The position numbers were made by a program, and so were the translations under genes. The notes under the pieces were generated by a model. The model did not search any database, had not been told where the DNA came from, and saw only the letters and a program-made list of their open reading frames with translations. Shown here piece after piece: positions 6,600 through 14,634 of a stretch of DNA of 18,494 nt. Position 1 is the first letter of the stretch. Every line of letters starts with the position of its first letter. Origin of the DNA: Clostridiales bacterium (GTDB lineage: Bacteria; Bacillota; Clostridia; Oscillospirales; CAG-272); contig DPGD01000040.1 of assembly GCA_003522145.1 (NCBI GenBank), positions 1 to 18,494 on the forward strand. Direction: 5' to 3'.

Positions 6600-8264
6600 A
6601 TGAAAACATTCTGCAGAATTTTATCGTGTTTGTTGGTAGTTCTGACTTTGTTTGCTTGTGTGGCTTGTGGTTCGTCCACCACTAAGAAGGAAAATCCCAC
6701 GACCGCTCCCACCACCGGCACAGAGACAGGCAATACCGAGACGGGCACAGCCACGAATACGAATACCGACACCGCAACCCCTTCCGGCGAGCTGGTGAAA
6801 CCGGTCATTCCCGAAACCTTTGGCGGGGATAAAATCCGTTTCTATATTAACGGCGGTGCCGGAAACGCGTCTATGTCCAACATCCGTTCTATTGCATTGG
6901 TAGCGGATGCAGACGGTGAAGTTCCCGATCCTGACTACGCTGTGAACCAGCTGGTTGTGACGAGAAACCAGACCGTTGAGGATGAGCTGAAAGTGAAGAT
7001 CGAGGTCGCCAAGGTCGGAACCATGCAGGGCGCCGTCAGCGACTTGGGCAACATTCTGACCGCTCAGGATGATGTGTACGATGTTCTGGCTTTGTATCAG
7101 TATTTCGATCTGGGCTTGGCTCTGGGCGACACGGTTGGTTCCTTCTACAACCTGGAGAATATGCCTGAAGGCGTGACCAGCTATCTGAATGTGAAAGCTC
7201 CTTACTGGAGTCAGGCGTTGTACAACACCCTGAAGTACAACAACACTGCGTTCTTTGTGACCGGCGACCTGTGCCAGGCAACGATCGGTACCCTGTTTGT
7301 GTCCTTTGTTAACAGCAAGCTGTGGAATCAGTATGCAGACCAAATCAAGAATATGCAGAACTCCGGCGGTTACAGCGATATTTACGATATTGTCAACAAC
7401 GGCTACTGGACGCTCGATTTGATTGAAGAGTTGGGCGCCACGGTTTATGCGGATACCAACGATAACGGCAAGAACGACTATAAGGATCGTTGCAGCTTCA
7501 TTATCTACGGTGACAAGTCCAACTGCGCAACCATGGACTGCCTGGTGGCAGGCTTCGGTCTTCGTTATACAACGACCAGTGCCGACGGTATGCCCGTGAT
7601 GGCATTTGACAGCGAAACGAACACTGATATTTACACCCGTTTGCAACGGTTCATGACCCATCCCAACACCACGGCTGTTGCGACCTACGAGGAGATTGTG
7701 GATGAAGCAGGTAAGAGCCTCTATATTATGGATGTGTTCGCACAGGGCAATGTGCTGGTTACCGTGAACACTCTGGACAAAGCAGAGTACTATCTGCAGG
7801 ATATGACGGATTTCTGGGTAATGCCGCTGCCTATGCTCAGCCGCGACCAGTACAACCCGAATTCTGCTTCCAAGGGCTATGCAACTCAGCTGGGTGACTC
7901 TGTTTCTCAGTATGCTATCTGCAAGTTCTCTGGTGAGGAGAGACTTCCTGCCATCACCGCTACTCTGGAGTTGATGGGTTACTACTCCAAGCTGTGGATC
8001 ACGCCCAAATACTATGAGGCTCTGAAGATTCGTTACACTCGTGACGACAAGAACGCCGCTATGATCGACATGGTTCGTGAAGGTATCTACAGTGACTTCG
8101 GTCTGGTATGGTCCCGTTCTCTGAATGATGTTTCTTGGGAACTGCGTACAAACTACAATCCTGCAAAGGGTATTGCGAAGTATGCGAAGCTGACCCAGAA
8201 CAAGCTGAATCTGGCGATGGCCGATCTGCTTGTTAAGATCGAAGAGGCTTACGATATTCAGTAA
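6600..8264 (+). CDS. Extracellular solute-binding lipoprotein (ABC transporter)
   Basis: A 554-residue lipoprotein. A hydrophobic signal ends at either Cys20 (LFAC) or, more likely, Cys23 (CVACGSS). A Thr/Asn-rich tether follows to about residue 62, then a long two-lobed solute-binding domain typical of SBP_bac_1-like carbohydrate-binding proteins, with FWVMPLPMLSRDQYNP and later aromatic clusters. DTNDNGKNDYKDRCSF is a probable EF-hand-like calcium loop of the kind common in these proteins. No permease or ATPase is adjacent: the gene has its own promoter and terminator, so it is an orphan binding protein serving transporters elsewhere. By my count about 10 of 15 Arg codons are CGT, unlike the CGG/AGA habit of its neighbours, which fits very high expression. 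Ligand unknown. Confidence 0.85.
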   Translation: MKTFCRILSCLLVVLTLFACVACGSSTTKKENPTTAPTTGTETGNTETGTATNTNTDTATPSGELVKPVIPETFGGDKIRFYINGGAGNASMSNIRSIALVADADGEVPDPDYAVNQLVVTRNQTVEDELKVKIEVAKVGTMQGAVSDLGNILTAQDDVYDVLALYQYFDLGLALGDTVGSFYNLENMPEGVTSYLNVKAPYWSQALYNTLKYNNTAFFVTGDLCQATIGTLFVSFVNSKLWNQYADQIKNMQNSGGYSDIYDIVNNGYWTLDLIEELGATVYADTNDNGKNDYKDRCSFIIYGDKSNCATMDCLVAGFGLRYTTTSADGMPVMAFDSETNTDIYTRLQRFMTHPNTTAVATYEEIVDEAGKSLYIMDVFAQGNVLVTVNTLDKAEYYLQDMTDFWVMPLPMLSRDQYNPNSASKGYATQLGDSVSQYAICKFSGEERLPAITATLELMGYYSKLWITPKYYEALKIRYTRDDKNAAMIDMVREGIYSDFGLVWSRSLNDVSWELRTNYNPAKGIAKYAKLTQNKLNLAMADLLVKIEEAYDIQ

Positions 8265-8294
8265 TTTCGGTTCAATTCGGCTTAAAAAGCCGGA

Positions 8295-8332
8295 GATGCC
8301 GCAAATCGGAAACGATTTGCGGCATCTTTTTT
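8295..8332 (+). terminator. Strong terminator after the solute-binding protein
   Basis: A perfect 14-base-pair stem (8295-8308 with 8313-8326) capped by a GAAA tetraloop and followed by six T residues (8327-8332). A small extra hairpin (CGGCTTAAAAAGCCG, 8279-8293) sits just before it. Confidence 0.93.
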
Positions 8333-8538
8333 GAATTCTATTTCCAAGAATCTGCGGTTTTTGAAATACGGGATCTGGCGTTGGATAGCGCTGAAACGGA
8401 GGAAATACCGAAGGAAGAAAGCAGAAAAACAAGGAAAAAACAGAAGGAACATTTTTTCTGATTGCAAAGAAAGAGAGAACCGAAAAGGGGAGAAGACCGG
8501 AGAATCGGATAAGGGAAAGAACATTCGGAAAGGCAAAT

Positions 8539-9090
8539 TCAGACAAATTTTCGGTATTCTGCGGCGACTGCCAGCATATCCCGGAGCGTATCTTCCTTTT
8601 TGGAGGGGTCTCTGAGAAGAGCCGAAGGATGGTAAAGGGCACACATGCGGAAAGGGCCTTTGTTGTAGAATTTGCCGTGGTCTCTTGTAATTTTGAAATC
8701 GGGGTCGATCAGGCGCATAGCGGCGATTCGTCCAAGACAGACAATGATTTCCGGCTTGACCAACCGCACTTGTGTGCGCAAATATTCCATACAGGCCTCC
8801 TGCTCTGCAGGCAAGGGGTCCCGGTTTTGGGGAGGACGGCATTTGAGAATATTGCAAACATAAACCTCCTCCCGATCAATTCCGACTGCAGCAAGATAGC
8901 AATCAAAAAGCTGTCCGGCAGGGCCGACAAAGGGAATCCCGGTTTCATCCTCCCGTCCGCCGGGAGCTTCCCCAACAAACATCAGCTTTGCTTGGCGGTT
9001 TCCCCGTTCCAGAACGACCTTGTTCCGGAGCTGTCCCAGCGGACATTTTTGACAGTTTTCACAGGCTTCCTCCAACTGTTTAAAGTTCAT
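8539..9090 (-). CDS. Family-4 (Fe-S) uracil-DNA glycosylase
   Basis: A 183-residue DNA repair enzyme that removes uracil produced by cytosine deamination. The four Fe-S cluster cysteines are at 13, 16, 84 and 100, the positions known for the Thermus family-4 enzyme. Motif 1 is GEAPGGREDE (40-49), then PFVGPAGQ (53-60), CNILKCRPPQNRDP, and motif 2 LYHPSALLRDP near the C-terminus with the catalytic-site His. The frame is open to 9168, but the ATG at 9090 has AAAGGAG 8 bases upstream and begins the homology. It lies 204 bases downstream of the MecA-like gene on the same strand; no clear promoter or terminator was found between them, so it may be read through from upstream. Confidence 0.93.
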   Translation of the reverse strand: MNFKQLEEACENCQKCPLGQLRNKVVLERGNRQAKLMFVGEAPGGREDETGIPFVGPAGQLFDCYLAAVGIDREEVYVCNILKCRPPQNRDPLPAEQEACMEYLRTQVRLVKPEIIVCLGRIAAMRLIDPDFKITRDHGKFYNKGPFRMCALYHPSALLRDPSKKEDTLRDMLAVAAEYRKFV

Positions 9091-9294
9091 TTCGGGCTTC
9101 TCCTTTCGGCGTTTGGATTTATACGGCAAGTGCAAGGGGCAGTGGGAATCAAAAAAGGGCATTCTCAAAATCAGCTTGTGGACAGAGGATCAAACGAAGG
9201 GGGCTAAGAGAAAAACGCTTTTTATGCTATTCCTTTGTTCCGGAAACAGAATCCAGGGCAGGGCTTTGAAAGGGTGGATCCTGGTTTCAGGAAG

Positions 9295-9918
9295 TCAAAA
9301 CGCAGCTTTGTCAAGAGGAAATTCCGTTGAAGAGAGCTTTTTCCGGTGCTCAGAGAGAAAAGGGGTCGGGTCAAAAAACACTTTTTGGCCAAACTCTTCC
9401 AAGAGTGTGGCGGCGGCTCCGATGCCGTGCGCCACTACATAAAAGACGGAAGAAGAGGGGAGCGAGGAATCGGTATTTTGAAAAGCGGATTCCGGAGCAT
9501 CACAGAAGATCTCCGGTACCACGCCCAAGGAATACAGGCTTTTCGCAAGAAAAAGCAGTTCCCTCTGACTCTTCACCGTGCAGAGGTAGAAGCCGGCCCT
9601 ACTGCTGTCGCCCGGCAGAAGGGAATGCTCTTCGCAGGTTGAAGAATGCTTTGGAATGGATTCAGAAGGATTTCTTTCTCTGTTCAGAACAAAGATTTCG
9701 CACCCCCCGTCCTTGGAAGGAAAAAGGCGGATCAGCGTCTGTGCGCCGGTCAGTTGCAGCCCGGTTTTGGCCTCCACAAGTGCGAAAATCACCTCCAGAG
9801 CTTGTTTGGCAGAGGCATTTCCGGCCTCCAGACACTCCAAATTCGTTCCGTATTCCGTAAGTTCTTCTTTGCTCAGGCTGATTTTCAGCCGTCCCTTTGC
9901 GATTTGCAGGATTTCCAT
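9295..9918 (-). CDS. MecA-like ClpC adaptor protein
   Basis: A 207-residue protein with the layout of MecA/NegA adaptors. An N-terminal domain (MEILQIAKGRLKISLSKEEL, then NASAKQALEVIFALVEAKTG and a strand ending CEIFVLNR) is joined by a Ser-rich linker (about 85-105) to a C-terminal domain (ELLFLAKSLYSLGVVPEIF ... SSSVFYVVAH ... LLEEFGQK). In Bacillus, MecA brings ComK and other targets to the ClpCP protease and helps assemble the ClpC hexamer. The match is by pattern and length rather than high identity, so the target is unknown and the symbol is withheld. AAGGAG stands 12 bases before the ATG, a long spacing. A TATAAT on the minus strand (9959-9964) gives a likely promoter start about 34 bases upstream. 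Confidence 0.68.
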   Translation of the reverse strand: MEILQIAKGRLKISLSKEELTEYGTNLECLEAGNASAKQALEVIFALVEAKTGLQLTGAQTLIRLFPSKDGGCEIFVLNRERNPSESIPKHSSTCEEHSLLPGDSSRAGFYLCTVKSQRELLFLAKSLYSLGVVPEIFCDAPESAFQNTDSSLPSSSVFYVVAHGIGAAATLLEEFGQKVFFDPTPFLSEHRKKLSSTEFPLDKAAF

Positions 9919-9958
9919 TGGTCTATGTACGCTCCTTTGCTTGTTTCATTTCCTTTAC

Positions 9959-9964
9959 ATTATA
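9959..9964 (-). promoter_or_regulatory. Probable -10 of the MecA-like gene
   Basis: Minus-strand TATAAT, about 41 bases before the start codon. The matching -35 position reads TGCAAA or GTGCAA, a poor match, so only the -10 is claimed. Confidence 0.4.
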
Positions 9965-10202
9965 AGCGAAGAGCGCATTTTTTGCACCTGATTTCTTTTG
10001 GACGGAAGGGAAGAAATTTCCGCAGATTCGGATGAGATTGAAAAAAGCAGACAGCCCGAAATCCCCGGATTTCTCGTGGTTCCTTGAATATCCCGCACAT
10101 CGGGCAATGCGGTATTCTTATCGGAGCAGGCGGTCGGAAACGGTTTGGGGACGCTTGTTTTTGTGGGGCAGGGAAAATTCCGACCGGAATCAGGGAGCTT
10201 TT
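9965..10202. other. Intergenic stretch without recognised features
   Basis: Between the MecA-like promoter and the prs terminator. Short open frames here (for example 10032-10244 on the plus strand, which runs through the terminator) lack ribosome-binding sites and family likeness. I see no RNA gene or repeat. Confidence 0.5.
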
Positions 10203-10246
10203 GAAAAAGGCTACAGCAAAACGAAGAATTTCGTTGGACCGTAGCC
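10203..10246 (-). terminator. Terminator of the PRPP synthetase gene
   Basis: On the minus strand GGCTAC (10241-10246) pairs with GTAGCC (10209-10214), with an inner stem AACGAA/TTCGTT, followed by five T residues (10204-10208). It starts 13 bases after the stop codon. Confidence 0.88.
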
Positions 10247-10258
10247 GCTTTTCTTGAT

Positions 10259-11380
10259 TCAGATTTTCAGAATGCCATCGGCAACTGCTTTATCCACAAA
10301 TGCATGAATTTTCTGCACGGGATCCAACAGTTTGCTGATGGTTTCGTCTTTATGCAGACTGTCTACAAGGAGTGCAACATACTTGCACATATTGACTTCG
10401 CAGTACCAGGGACGGTCCAAAAGCTCCTGGGGACGGTAGATCAGGTTGGTGGTGAAGACCTTGTTCAGGATTCCTGCGGAATAGGCTTCATCGAATTTTT
10501 TCAATCCATTGCAGAACAGGCCGAAGGAGGCGAAGGCAAAAATCCTCTTGGCACCCCTGATCTTCAGCTTCTCGGCAATATCAATGATGGAGTCACCGGA
10601 AGAAATCATATCGTCAACGATAATGACATCCTTTCCTTCCACGGGCTTGCCCAGGTATTCGTGGGCTTCAATGGGATTGCGTCCGTCCACGATCACGGCA
10701 TAGTTCCGGCGTTTATAGAACATACCCAGATCCAATTTCAGAACCGAGGAGAAATACATACACCGGGACATTCCGCCCTCGTCAGGAGAAACAATAGTCA
10801 CATGGTCGGCATTCAGGGTCAGGTCCGGAATATTCCGGATCAGCGCTTTGATCATCTGATAGGTCGGCTGAACATTGTCAAAGCCATGCAGAGGAATAGC
10901 GTTCTGAACTCTGGCGTCATGGGCATCAAAGGTAATCAGATTGGAAACACCGATGTTGACCAGTTCCTGCAGCATCATGGCGCAGTCCAAGGATTCTCTG
11001 GCGCTCCGTTTGTGCTGTCTGCCTTCGTACAGCATGGGCATCACAACGGTGATTCGTTTTGCCTTTCCGGCGATGGCGCCGATGATCCGCTTCAGGTCCG
11101 CAAAGTGCTCGTCGGGAGACATGGGCACCGTCTGACCGTACATTTTATAGGTCACACCGTAATTGAACACATCGCAGAGGATGAACACATCGTGTCCCCG
11201 CAACGACTCATAAATGATTCCCTTTCCTTCTCCGCTCCCGAACCGGGGGCAGGCAGCGTTGACCACGAAACTATGGTCCACACCGCTCCACTCCTTCAGA
11301 TAGGAGTCAACCTTTTCAATAAAGCTCTCACAGCCCTTCATGGCAATTAAGCTTAACTCTCCGAACATTGCGTCACTCAT
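10259..11380 (-). CDS. prs: Ribose-phosphate pyrophosphokinase (PRPP synthetase)
   Basis: A 373-residue enzyme of the phosphoribosyltransferase-fold PRPP synthetases, which make 5-phosphoribosyl 1-pyrophosphate from ribose 5-phosphate and ATP for nucleotide, His and Trp synthesis. The PRPP/ribose-5-phosphate loop is VIIVDDMISSGDSI; the ATP-site stretch is VVMPMLYEGRQHKRSARESL, replacing the classic YARQD form; the metal-binding segment is TFDAHDARVQNAIPLHGFDN. At 373 residues it is longer than the usual 310-320 and belongs to a divergent clostridial type. The start at 11380 follows GTGAGGGGATC with good spacing; the open frame reaches 11431 without another site. It is monocistronic, with its own promoter and terminator. 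Whether it is the only prs of this genome cannot be seen. Confidence 0.88.
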   Translation of the reverse strand: MSDAMFGELSLIAMKGCESFIEKVDSYLKEWSGVDHSFVVNAACPRFGSGEGKGIIYESLRGHDVFILCDVFNYGVTYKMYGQTVPMSPDEHFADLKRIIGAIAGKAKRITVVMPMLYEGRQHKRSARESLDCAMMLQELVNIGVSNLITFDAHDARVQNAIPLHGFDNVQPTYQMIKALIRNIPDLTLNADHVTIVSPDEGGMSRCMYFSSVLKLDLGMFYKRRNYAVIVDGRNPIEAHEYLGKPVEGKDVIIVDDMISSGDSIIDIAEKLKIRGAKRIFAFASFGLFCNGLKKFDEAYSAGILNKVFTTNLIYRPQELLDRPWYCEVNMCKYVALLVDSLHKDETISKLLDPVQKIHAFVDKAVADGILKI

Positions 11381-11460
11381 TTTGATCCCCTCACAGCGTG
11401 TAGTTATTGTTTTCCGACCGTTTTCCGGCACCTGCCGTTCCAGCCGATCTTCCGTTACCC

Positions 11461-11488
11461 ATTATAGCACGGTTTCTTCATTTTTCAA
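11461..11488 (-). promoter_or_regulatory. SigA promoter of prs
   Basis: Minus strand TTGAAA (11483-11488), 16-base spacer, TATAAT (11461-11466) with an extended TGn (GTGCTATAAT), giving a leader of about 75 bases before the start codon. Confidence 0.75.
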
Positions 11489-11569
11489 ATATTTTCTTTT
11501 AAATTCAAAAAAAATCTCCGAATTTCATCGTTTTATATGAAAAAACGCCGGAATTTTTGGTCGTTTTGG

Positions 11570-11606
11570 CGACTTTCGGGAGAGGAAAAGACAACCAAGA
11601 AAGTCG
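11570..11606 (-). other. Inverted repeat downstream of ymdB
   Basis: CGACTTTC (11570-11577) and GAAAGTCG (11599-11606) are exact inverted copies 21 bases apart, 12 bases past the ymdB stop. No T-run follows directly, though on the minus strand a weak CGCC/GGCG pair followed by TTTTTT lies further on (about 11541-11572). It is a possible terminator or 3'-end stabiliser. Confidence 0.35.
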
Positions 11607-11617
11607 GGTCGGATTTT

Positions 11618-12406
11618 TCAGAAGTCAAAGCGAACCCGTTCCACGGCCGTACAGCGGAAATGGTCATCGGACAGGGTGAACAACGCCCCCTCTAAAGTCA
11701 CCGGATTCTCTGAAAGTTCAAATTTGCTGGGCATTCCGGTTTTGAGCTTTTCGATGATGATCTCGGTTTTCACGCCCAGATTGGAGGAGCGGGGGCCGCA
11801 CATTCCCAGATCGGTGATATAGCCGCATCTTCCCTGTAGGATCTGTTCGTCGGCGGTGGGCACATGGGTGTGGGTGCCGAAAATGATATTTACTTTGTCA
11901 CAAAGGTCGTAAGCCAAGGCGATTTTTTCGCTGGTGGCCTCGGCGTGAATGTCCAGAACAGCCAGATCGTAGTTTCCCTTTTCTGCAAGGAGAATTTTCC
12001 GGCAGGACTCAAAGGGGCAGGCCAAGGGCAGATTTTCCATGCCGATTCTGCCCATCACATTCAGAACCAGAATGTTTTTTCCGTTGTAGGACAGGATGCA
12101 GGAGCCTTTTCCGGGATTCTGTCCCGGATAATTGCAGGGGCGCAGAAGGGTGGGCGCTTCGTCCAACATCCCGTAAACACTGCGCTGGCGAAAGGAATGA
12201 TTGCCTCCGGTGATGACATCAGCCCCGGCTTCAAAAAGCAGCTCGGCGTCCTCCTTGGAAATGCCGTTTCCGCTGCCCATTGAGGCGTTTTCACCATTGA
12301 TCACCGTGATCTCCGCTCCGGTTTCTCTGCAGATTTTCCGGAGATTTTCCTGCAGGCACAGAACGGCACCTCTTCCGACTACATCGCCCAAGCAAAGAAT
12401 TTTCAT
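11618..12406 (-). CDS. ymdB: YmdB-family metallophosphoesterase (TIGR00282)
   Basis: A 262-residue calcineurin-like phosphodiesterase. The di-iron site residues line up with Bacillus YmdB: Asp8 (GDVVG), Glu39-Asn40 (NGENAS), Asn69-His70 (GGNHSF), a His in LDIHAEATSEK and two in GTHTHVPTADEQ; LGMCGP follows as usual. YmdB hydrolyses 2',3'-cyclic nucleotides and in Bacillus affects biofilm and motility choice and RNA turnover with RNase Y. It stands next to rny, as in Bacillus, which supports a shared RNA-decay role. The start at 12406 has AAAGGAAA about 8 bases upstream and begins the homology; the open frame upstream to 12487 runs through a hairpin and is not coding. Confidence 0.95.
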   Translation of the reverse strand: MKILCLGDVVGRGAVLCLQENLRKICRETGAEITVINGENASMGSGNGISKEDAELLFEAGADVITGGNHSFRQRSVYGMLDEAPTLLRPCNYPGQNPGKGSCILSYNGKNILVLNVMGRIGMENLPLACPFESCRKILLAEKGNYDLAVLDIHAEATSEKIALAYDLCDKVNIIFGTHTHVPTADEQILQGRCGYITDLGMCGPRSSNLGVKTEIIIEKLKTGMPSKFELSENPVTLEGALFTLSDDHFRCTAVERVRFDF

Positions 12407-12431
12407 TTCTGTTTTCCTTTCTGCTCTGAAA

Positions 12432-12484
12432 ATCAAAGGGGTGCCGAAAAACGAAGACCTTCGTTTAAGGACACCCCTTGAACG
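12432..12484 (-). other. Two-tier hairpin between rny and ymdB
   Basis: On the minus strand TCAAGGGGTG (12474-12483) pairs with CACCCCTTTGA (12432-12442), one base bulged. Inside it AAACGAA and TTCGTTT form a 7-pair stem with a GGTC loop followed by TT. It ends about 25 bases before the ymdB start codon. It may be an rny terminator, an attenuator, or an RNA-processing site. Confidence 0.5.
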
Positions 12485-12544
12485 CACATTTCAATATATA
12501 TCTATGATTTACCTGTAGCAATATCTGCCGCAGTCCTTATTTTC

Positions 12545-12573
12545 ATTCTGGCTTTATAGTATATATATGTCAA
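12545..12573 (-). promoter_or_regulatory. Possible promoter upstream of ymdB
   Basis: Minus strand TTGACA (12568-12573), 17 bases, then CAGAAT (12545-12550), a 4/6 match to the -10. The spacer is an alternating TA run. If used, it would give ymdB a leader of about 130 bases containing the two-tier hairpin. Confidence 0.3.
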
Positions 12574-12591
12574 ACTGCGTTGCAGTACATT

Positions 12592-14145
12592 TTATTTTGC
12601 GAAATCGGTAGCTCGGCTCTCTCTGATAATGTTGACCTTGATCTGTCCGGGATACTTTAACTCGCCTTCGATCTTTTTGGCCATATCCCTTGCCAAAAGA
12701 ACCATGGACTGGTCATTCACCTCTTCGGGCTTGACCATCACGCGGACCTCTCGCCCTGCCTGGATGGCGTAAGCCTTGTCCACTCCGTCGAATCCGGAGC
12801 AGATCTCCTCCAGCTTTTGCAGGCGTTTGATGAAGTTTTCAATATCCTCTCTGCGGGCGCCCGGACGAGCGGCGGAGATGGCGTCTGCCGCCTGTACAAT
12901 CATGGCTGTGACCGTGCGAGGCTCCACATCGCCATGGTGCGCCTCAATGGCATGGATGACATCCTTGTTTTCCTTGTACTTTTTGGCAATTTCCACGCCG
13001 ATCTGCACATGGGAGCCTTCCACTTCCTGCGTCATCGCTTTTCCGATGTCGTGGAGCAGTCCGGCTCTTCTTGCAAGGGTACCGTCAACACCCAGCTCAT
13101 CGGCAATGATTCCGGCAATGTAAGAAACCTCCACCGAATGATTCAGAACATTCTGGCCGTAACTGGTACGGTACATCAAGCGTCCCAGAATTTTGACAAG
13201 TTCGTTGTTCAACCCATGAATGCCGGTTTCAAAAACGGCTTTCTCGCCGGCCTGTTTGATGCGGGATTCCACTTCTCTCTTGGCTTTTTCCACCGTTTCT
13301 TCAATACGGGTCGGATGAATTCTGCCGTCGGAAACCAACTTTTCAAGGGTCAATCGGGCAACCTCTCTCCTGATCGGATCGAAGCTCGAAATGGTGATCG
13401 CCTCCGGGGTGTCGTCAATAATCAGATCCACGCCCGTCGCCGTTTCCACGGCACGGATATTTCTGCCTTCTCTGCCGATGATCCGGCCTTTCATGTCATC
13501 GTTGGGAAGGGCCACCACCGAAACGGTAGATTCGGCGACCTGATCGGAAGCGATTCTGGAAATGGCAAGAGCGATAATGTTGCGTGCCTTTTCTTCTGCG
13601 TCTTCCTTGAGCTGCGTTTCGATTTCAATCAGCTTTTGTGCAGCTTCAAAGCGTGCTTGCTCCTCGACCTGAGCGATCAGCAACTCCTTGGCGCTTTCGG
13701 CAGTCAGTCCGGAGAGTTCCTCCAGTTTTTCGGTTTGCTGTACTTTAATTTGCTCAACTTCAGCGGTCTTATCCTCGTATTCCTTGATTTTCTGGTTTAA
13801 GCTCTCATCCTTCTTTTCAAGCTGATCCAGCTTCCGGTCCAAAGATTCTTCTCTGGATACACACCGGCGCTCCAGTCGGGAAACTTCATTCCGGCGATCC
13901 TTGATCTCTTTGTCCAACTCGTTTTTGCTTTTCAGGATCTCTTCTTTGGCTTCAATCAGCGCCTCTTTTTTCTTTTGTTCGGCAACCTTGCTTCCTTCTT
14001 CAATGATTCGCTTGGCTTCCTGTTCCGCACTTCCGATCTCCGCTTCTGCGAATTTCTTCCGGTACTGGATGCCCATCAGAACACCGAGGAATCCAAAGAC
14101 CAAAGCGCAGACCACGCCAATGATGACTCCAACATAAGTAGGCAA
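12592..14145 (-). CDS. rny: Ribonuclease Y
   Basis: A 517-residue membrane-tethered endoribonuclease that starts bulk mRNA decay in Firmicutes. Order: one N-terminal transmembrane helix (about 5-27), a long charged coiled coil (about 28-205), a KH domain with GRIIGREGRNIRA (near 220-232), then an HD domain with LLHDIGKA and AIEAHHGDVEP supplying the metal-binding His/Asp. Length matches the family (about 515-520). Start choice: the GTG at 14154 is part of the AGGAGGTG ribosome-binding sequence itself, so the TTG at 14145, 8 bases after AGGAGG, is the likelier start. It is transcribed from its own promoter about 270 bases upstream, with ymdB following 185 bases downstream. The C-terminus (IIRESRATDFAK) is the conserved family ending. 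Confidence 0.97.
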   Translation of the reverse strand: MPTYVGVIIGVVCALVFGFLGVLMGIQYRKKFAEAEIGSAEQEAKRIIEEGSKVAEQKKKEALIEAKEEILKSKNELDKEIKDRRNEVSRLERRCVSREESLDRKLDQLEKKDESLNQKIKEYEDKTAEVEQIKVQQTEKLEELSGLTAESAKELLIAQVEEQARFEAAQKLIEIETQLKEDAEEKARNIIALAISRIASDQVAESTVSVVALPNDDMKGRIIGREGRNIRAVETATGVDLIIDDTPEAITISSFDPIRREVARLTLEKLVSDGRIHPTRIEETVEKAKREVESRIKQAGEKAVFETGIHGLNNELVKILGRLMYRTSYGQNVLNHSVEVSYIAGIIADELGVDGTLARRAGLLHDIGKAMTQEVEGSHVQIGVEIAKKYKENKDVIHAIEAHHGDVEPRTVTAMIVQAADAISAARPGARREDIENFIKRLQKLEEICSGFDGVDKAYAIQAGREVRVMVKPEEVNDQSMVLLARDMAKKIEGELKYPGQIKVNIIRESRATDFAK

Positions 14146-14306
14146 AATTTGCACCTCCTTTTTATTCAGTTTTTAAAGTTCGACAGGGTAAAGAAGGGCG
14201 TGCCGACGCAAAAAGCGTTCTTCAAACAAGCCGCAGACACCGGAAAAAAATCATAATTCAGTTTATATATCAGCGATCGTATGCATATATATAGAAAGAT
14301 ATTTTT

Positions 14307-14411
14307 CTAAATCTGTTCCGGGTTCTTCGGGCAAAGGAACTCCGGAAAGATGCGGTAACCGATTCGTCGGAAATGTCGATTTTTGCTCCGAACAAGGGCT
14401 TCCTTTACCAT
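14307..14411 (-). CDS. Possible 34-codon leader ORF ahead of rny
   Basis: An ATG at 14411 lies only about 3 bases beyond the predicted rny transcription start and opens a 34-residue basic peptide (MVKEALVRSKNRHFRRIGYR...) ending in TAG at 14307. There is no Shine-Dalgarno site, so it would have to be translated as a near-leaderless message. No homology is recognised; it could equally be chance in a structured leader. Confidence 0.15.
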   Translation of the reverse strand: MVKEALVRSKNRHFRRIGYRIFPEFLCPKNPEQI

Positions 14412-14420
14412 CTCATATCT

Positions 14421-14449
14421 ATTGTAAACAAAAATAGTCCTTCTGTCAA
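14421..14449 (-). promoter_or_regulatory. SigA promoter of rny
   Basis: Minus strand TTGACA (14444-14449), 17-base spacer, TACAAT (14421-14426). Transcription would start near 14414, giving rny a leader of about 270 bases. Confidence 0.78.
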
Positions 14450-14509
14450 GAGCAAATCGGGGGTTCCGGCGTATAATTTCCGATTTTTTTTGGAAAATAA
14501 TGAATTTTC

Positions 14510-14538
14510 TTGACTTTTCCGTGAGAGCATGATACAAT
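14510..14538 (+). promoter_or_regulatory. SigA promoter of the trigger-factor-like lipoprotein
   Basis: TTGACT (14510-14515), 17-base spacer, TACAAT (14533-14538). It is divergent from the rny promoter, the two -35 boxes being about 60 bases apart. Confidence 0.72.
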
Positions 14539-14634
14539 GAAGCGCGTTCATACCGTATCAGATCGTCAGTATCGGGCTCTGTCTTCCGAAAAGAGGAACG
14601 CCTCTTACTTTTGCTCTTGGAAAGGGAAAAAACA

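Larger units (their letters stand above)
14146..14634. other. Divergent intergenic region with two promoters
   Basis: 489 bases between rny (minus) and the trigger-factor-like gene (plus). It carries the promoters of both genes, a leader of about 270 bases for rny, an AT-rich segment (14255-14310) with alternating TA runs and the weak hairpin TAGAAA/TTTCTA (14293-14310), and a small hairpin AAGAGG-AACG-CCTCTT (14591-14606) in the leader of the plus-strand gene. No established RNA family was recognised. Confidence 0.6.

Noticed and set aside
8331..8615. 94-codon Lys/Arg-rich plus-strand frame after the solute-binding protein
   Set aside because: Starts inside the terminator T-run, has no ribosome-binding site, overlaps the end of the UDG gene, and its composition comes from a purine-rich spacer.
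6621..8642. 673-codon open frame antisense to the solute-binding protein
   Set aside because: Exact shadow of a gene with signal peptide, ribosome-binding site, promoter and terminator; the antisense product has no family motifs and starts downstream of the strong terminator.
12407..12487. N-terminal extension of YmdB by 27 residues
   Set aside because: The extension passes through the two-tier hairpin and lies upstream of a good ribosome-binding site; homology begins at MKILCLGD.
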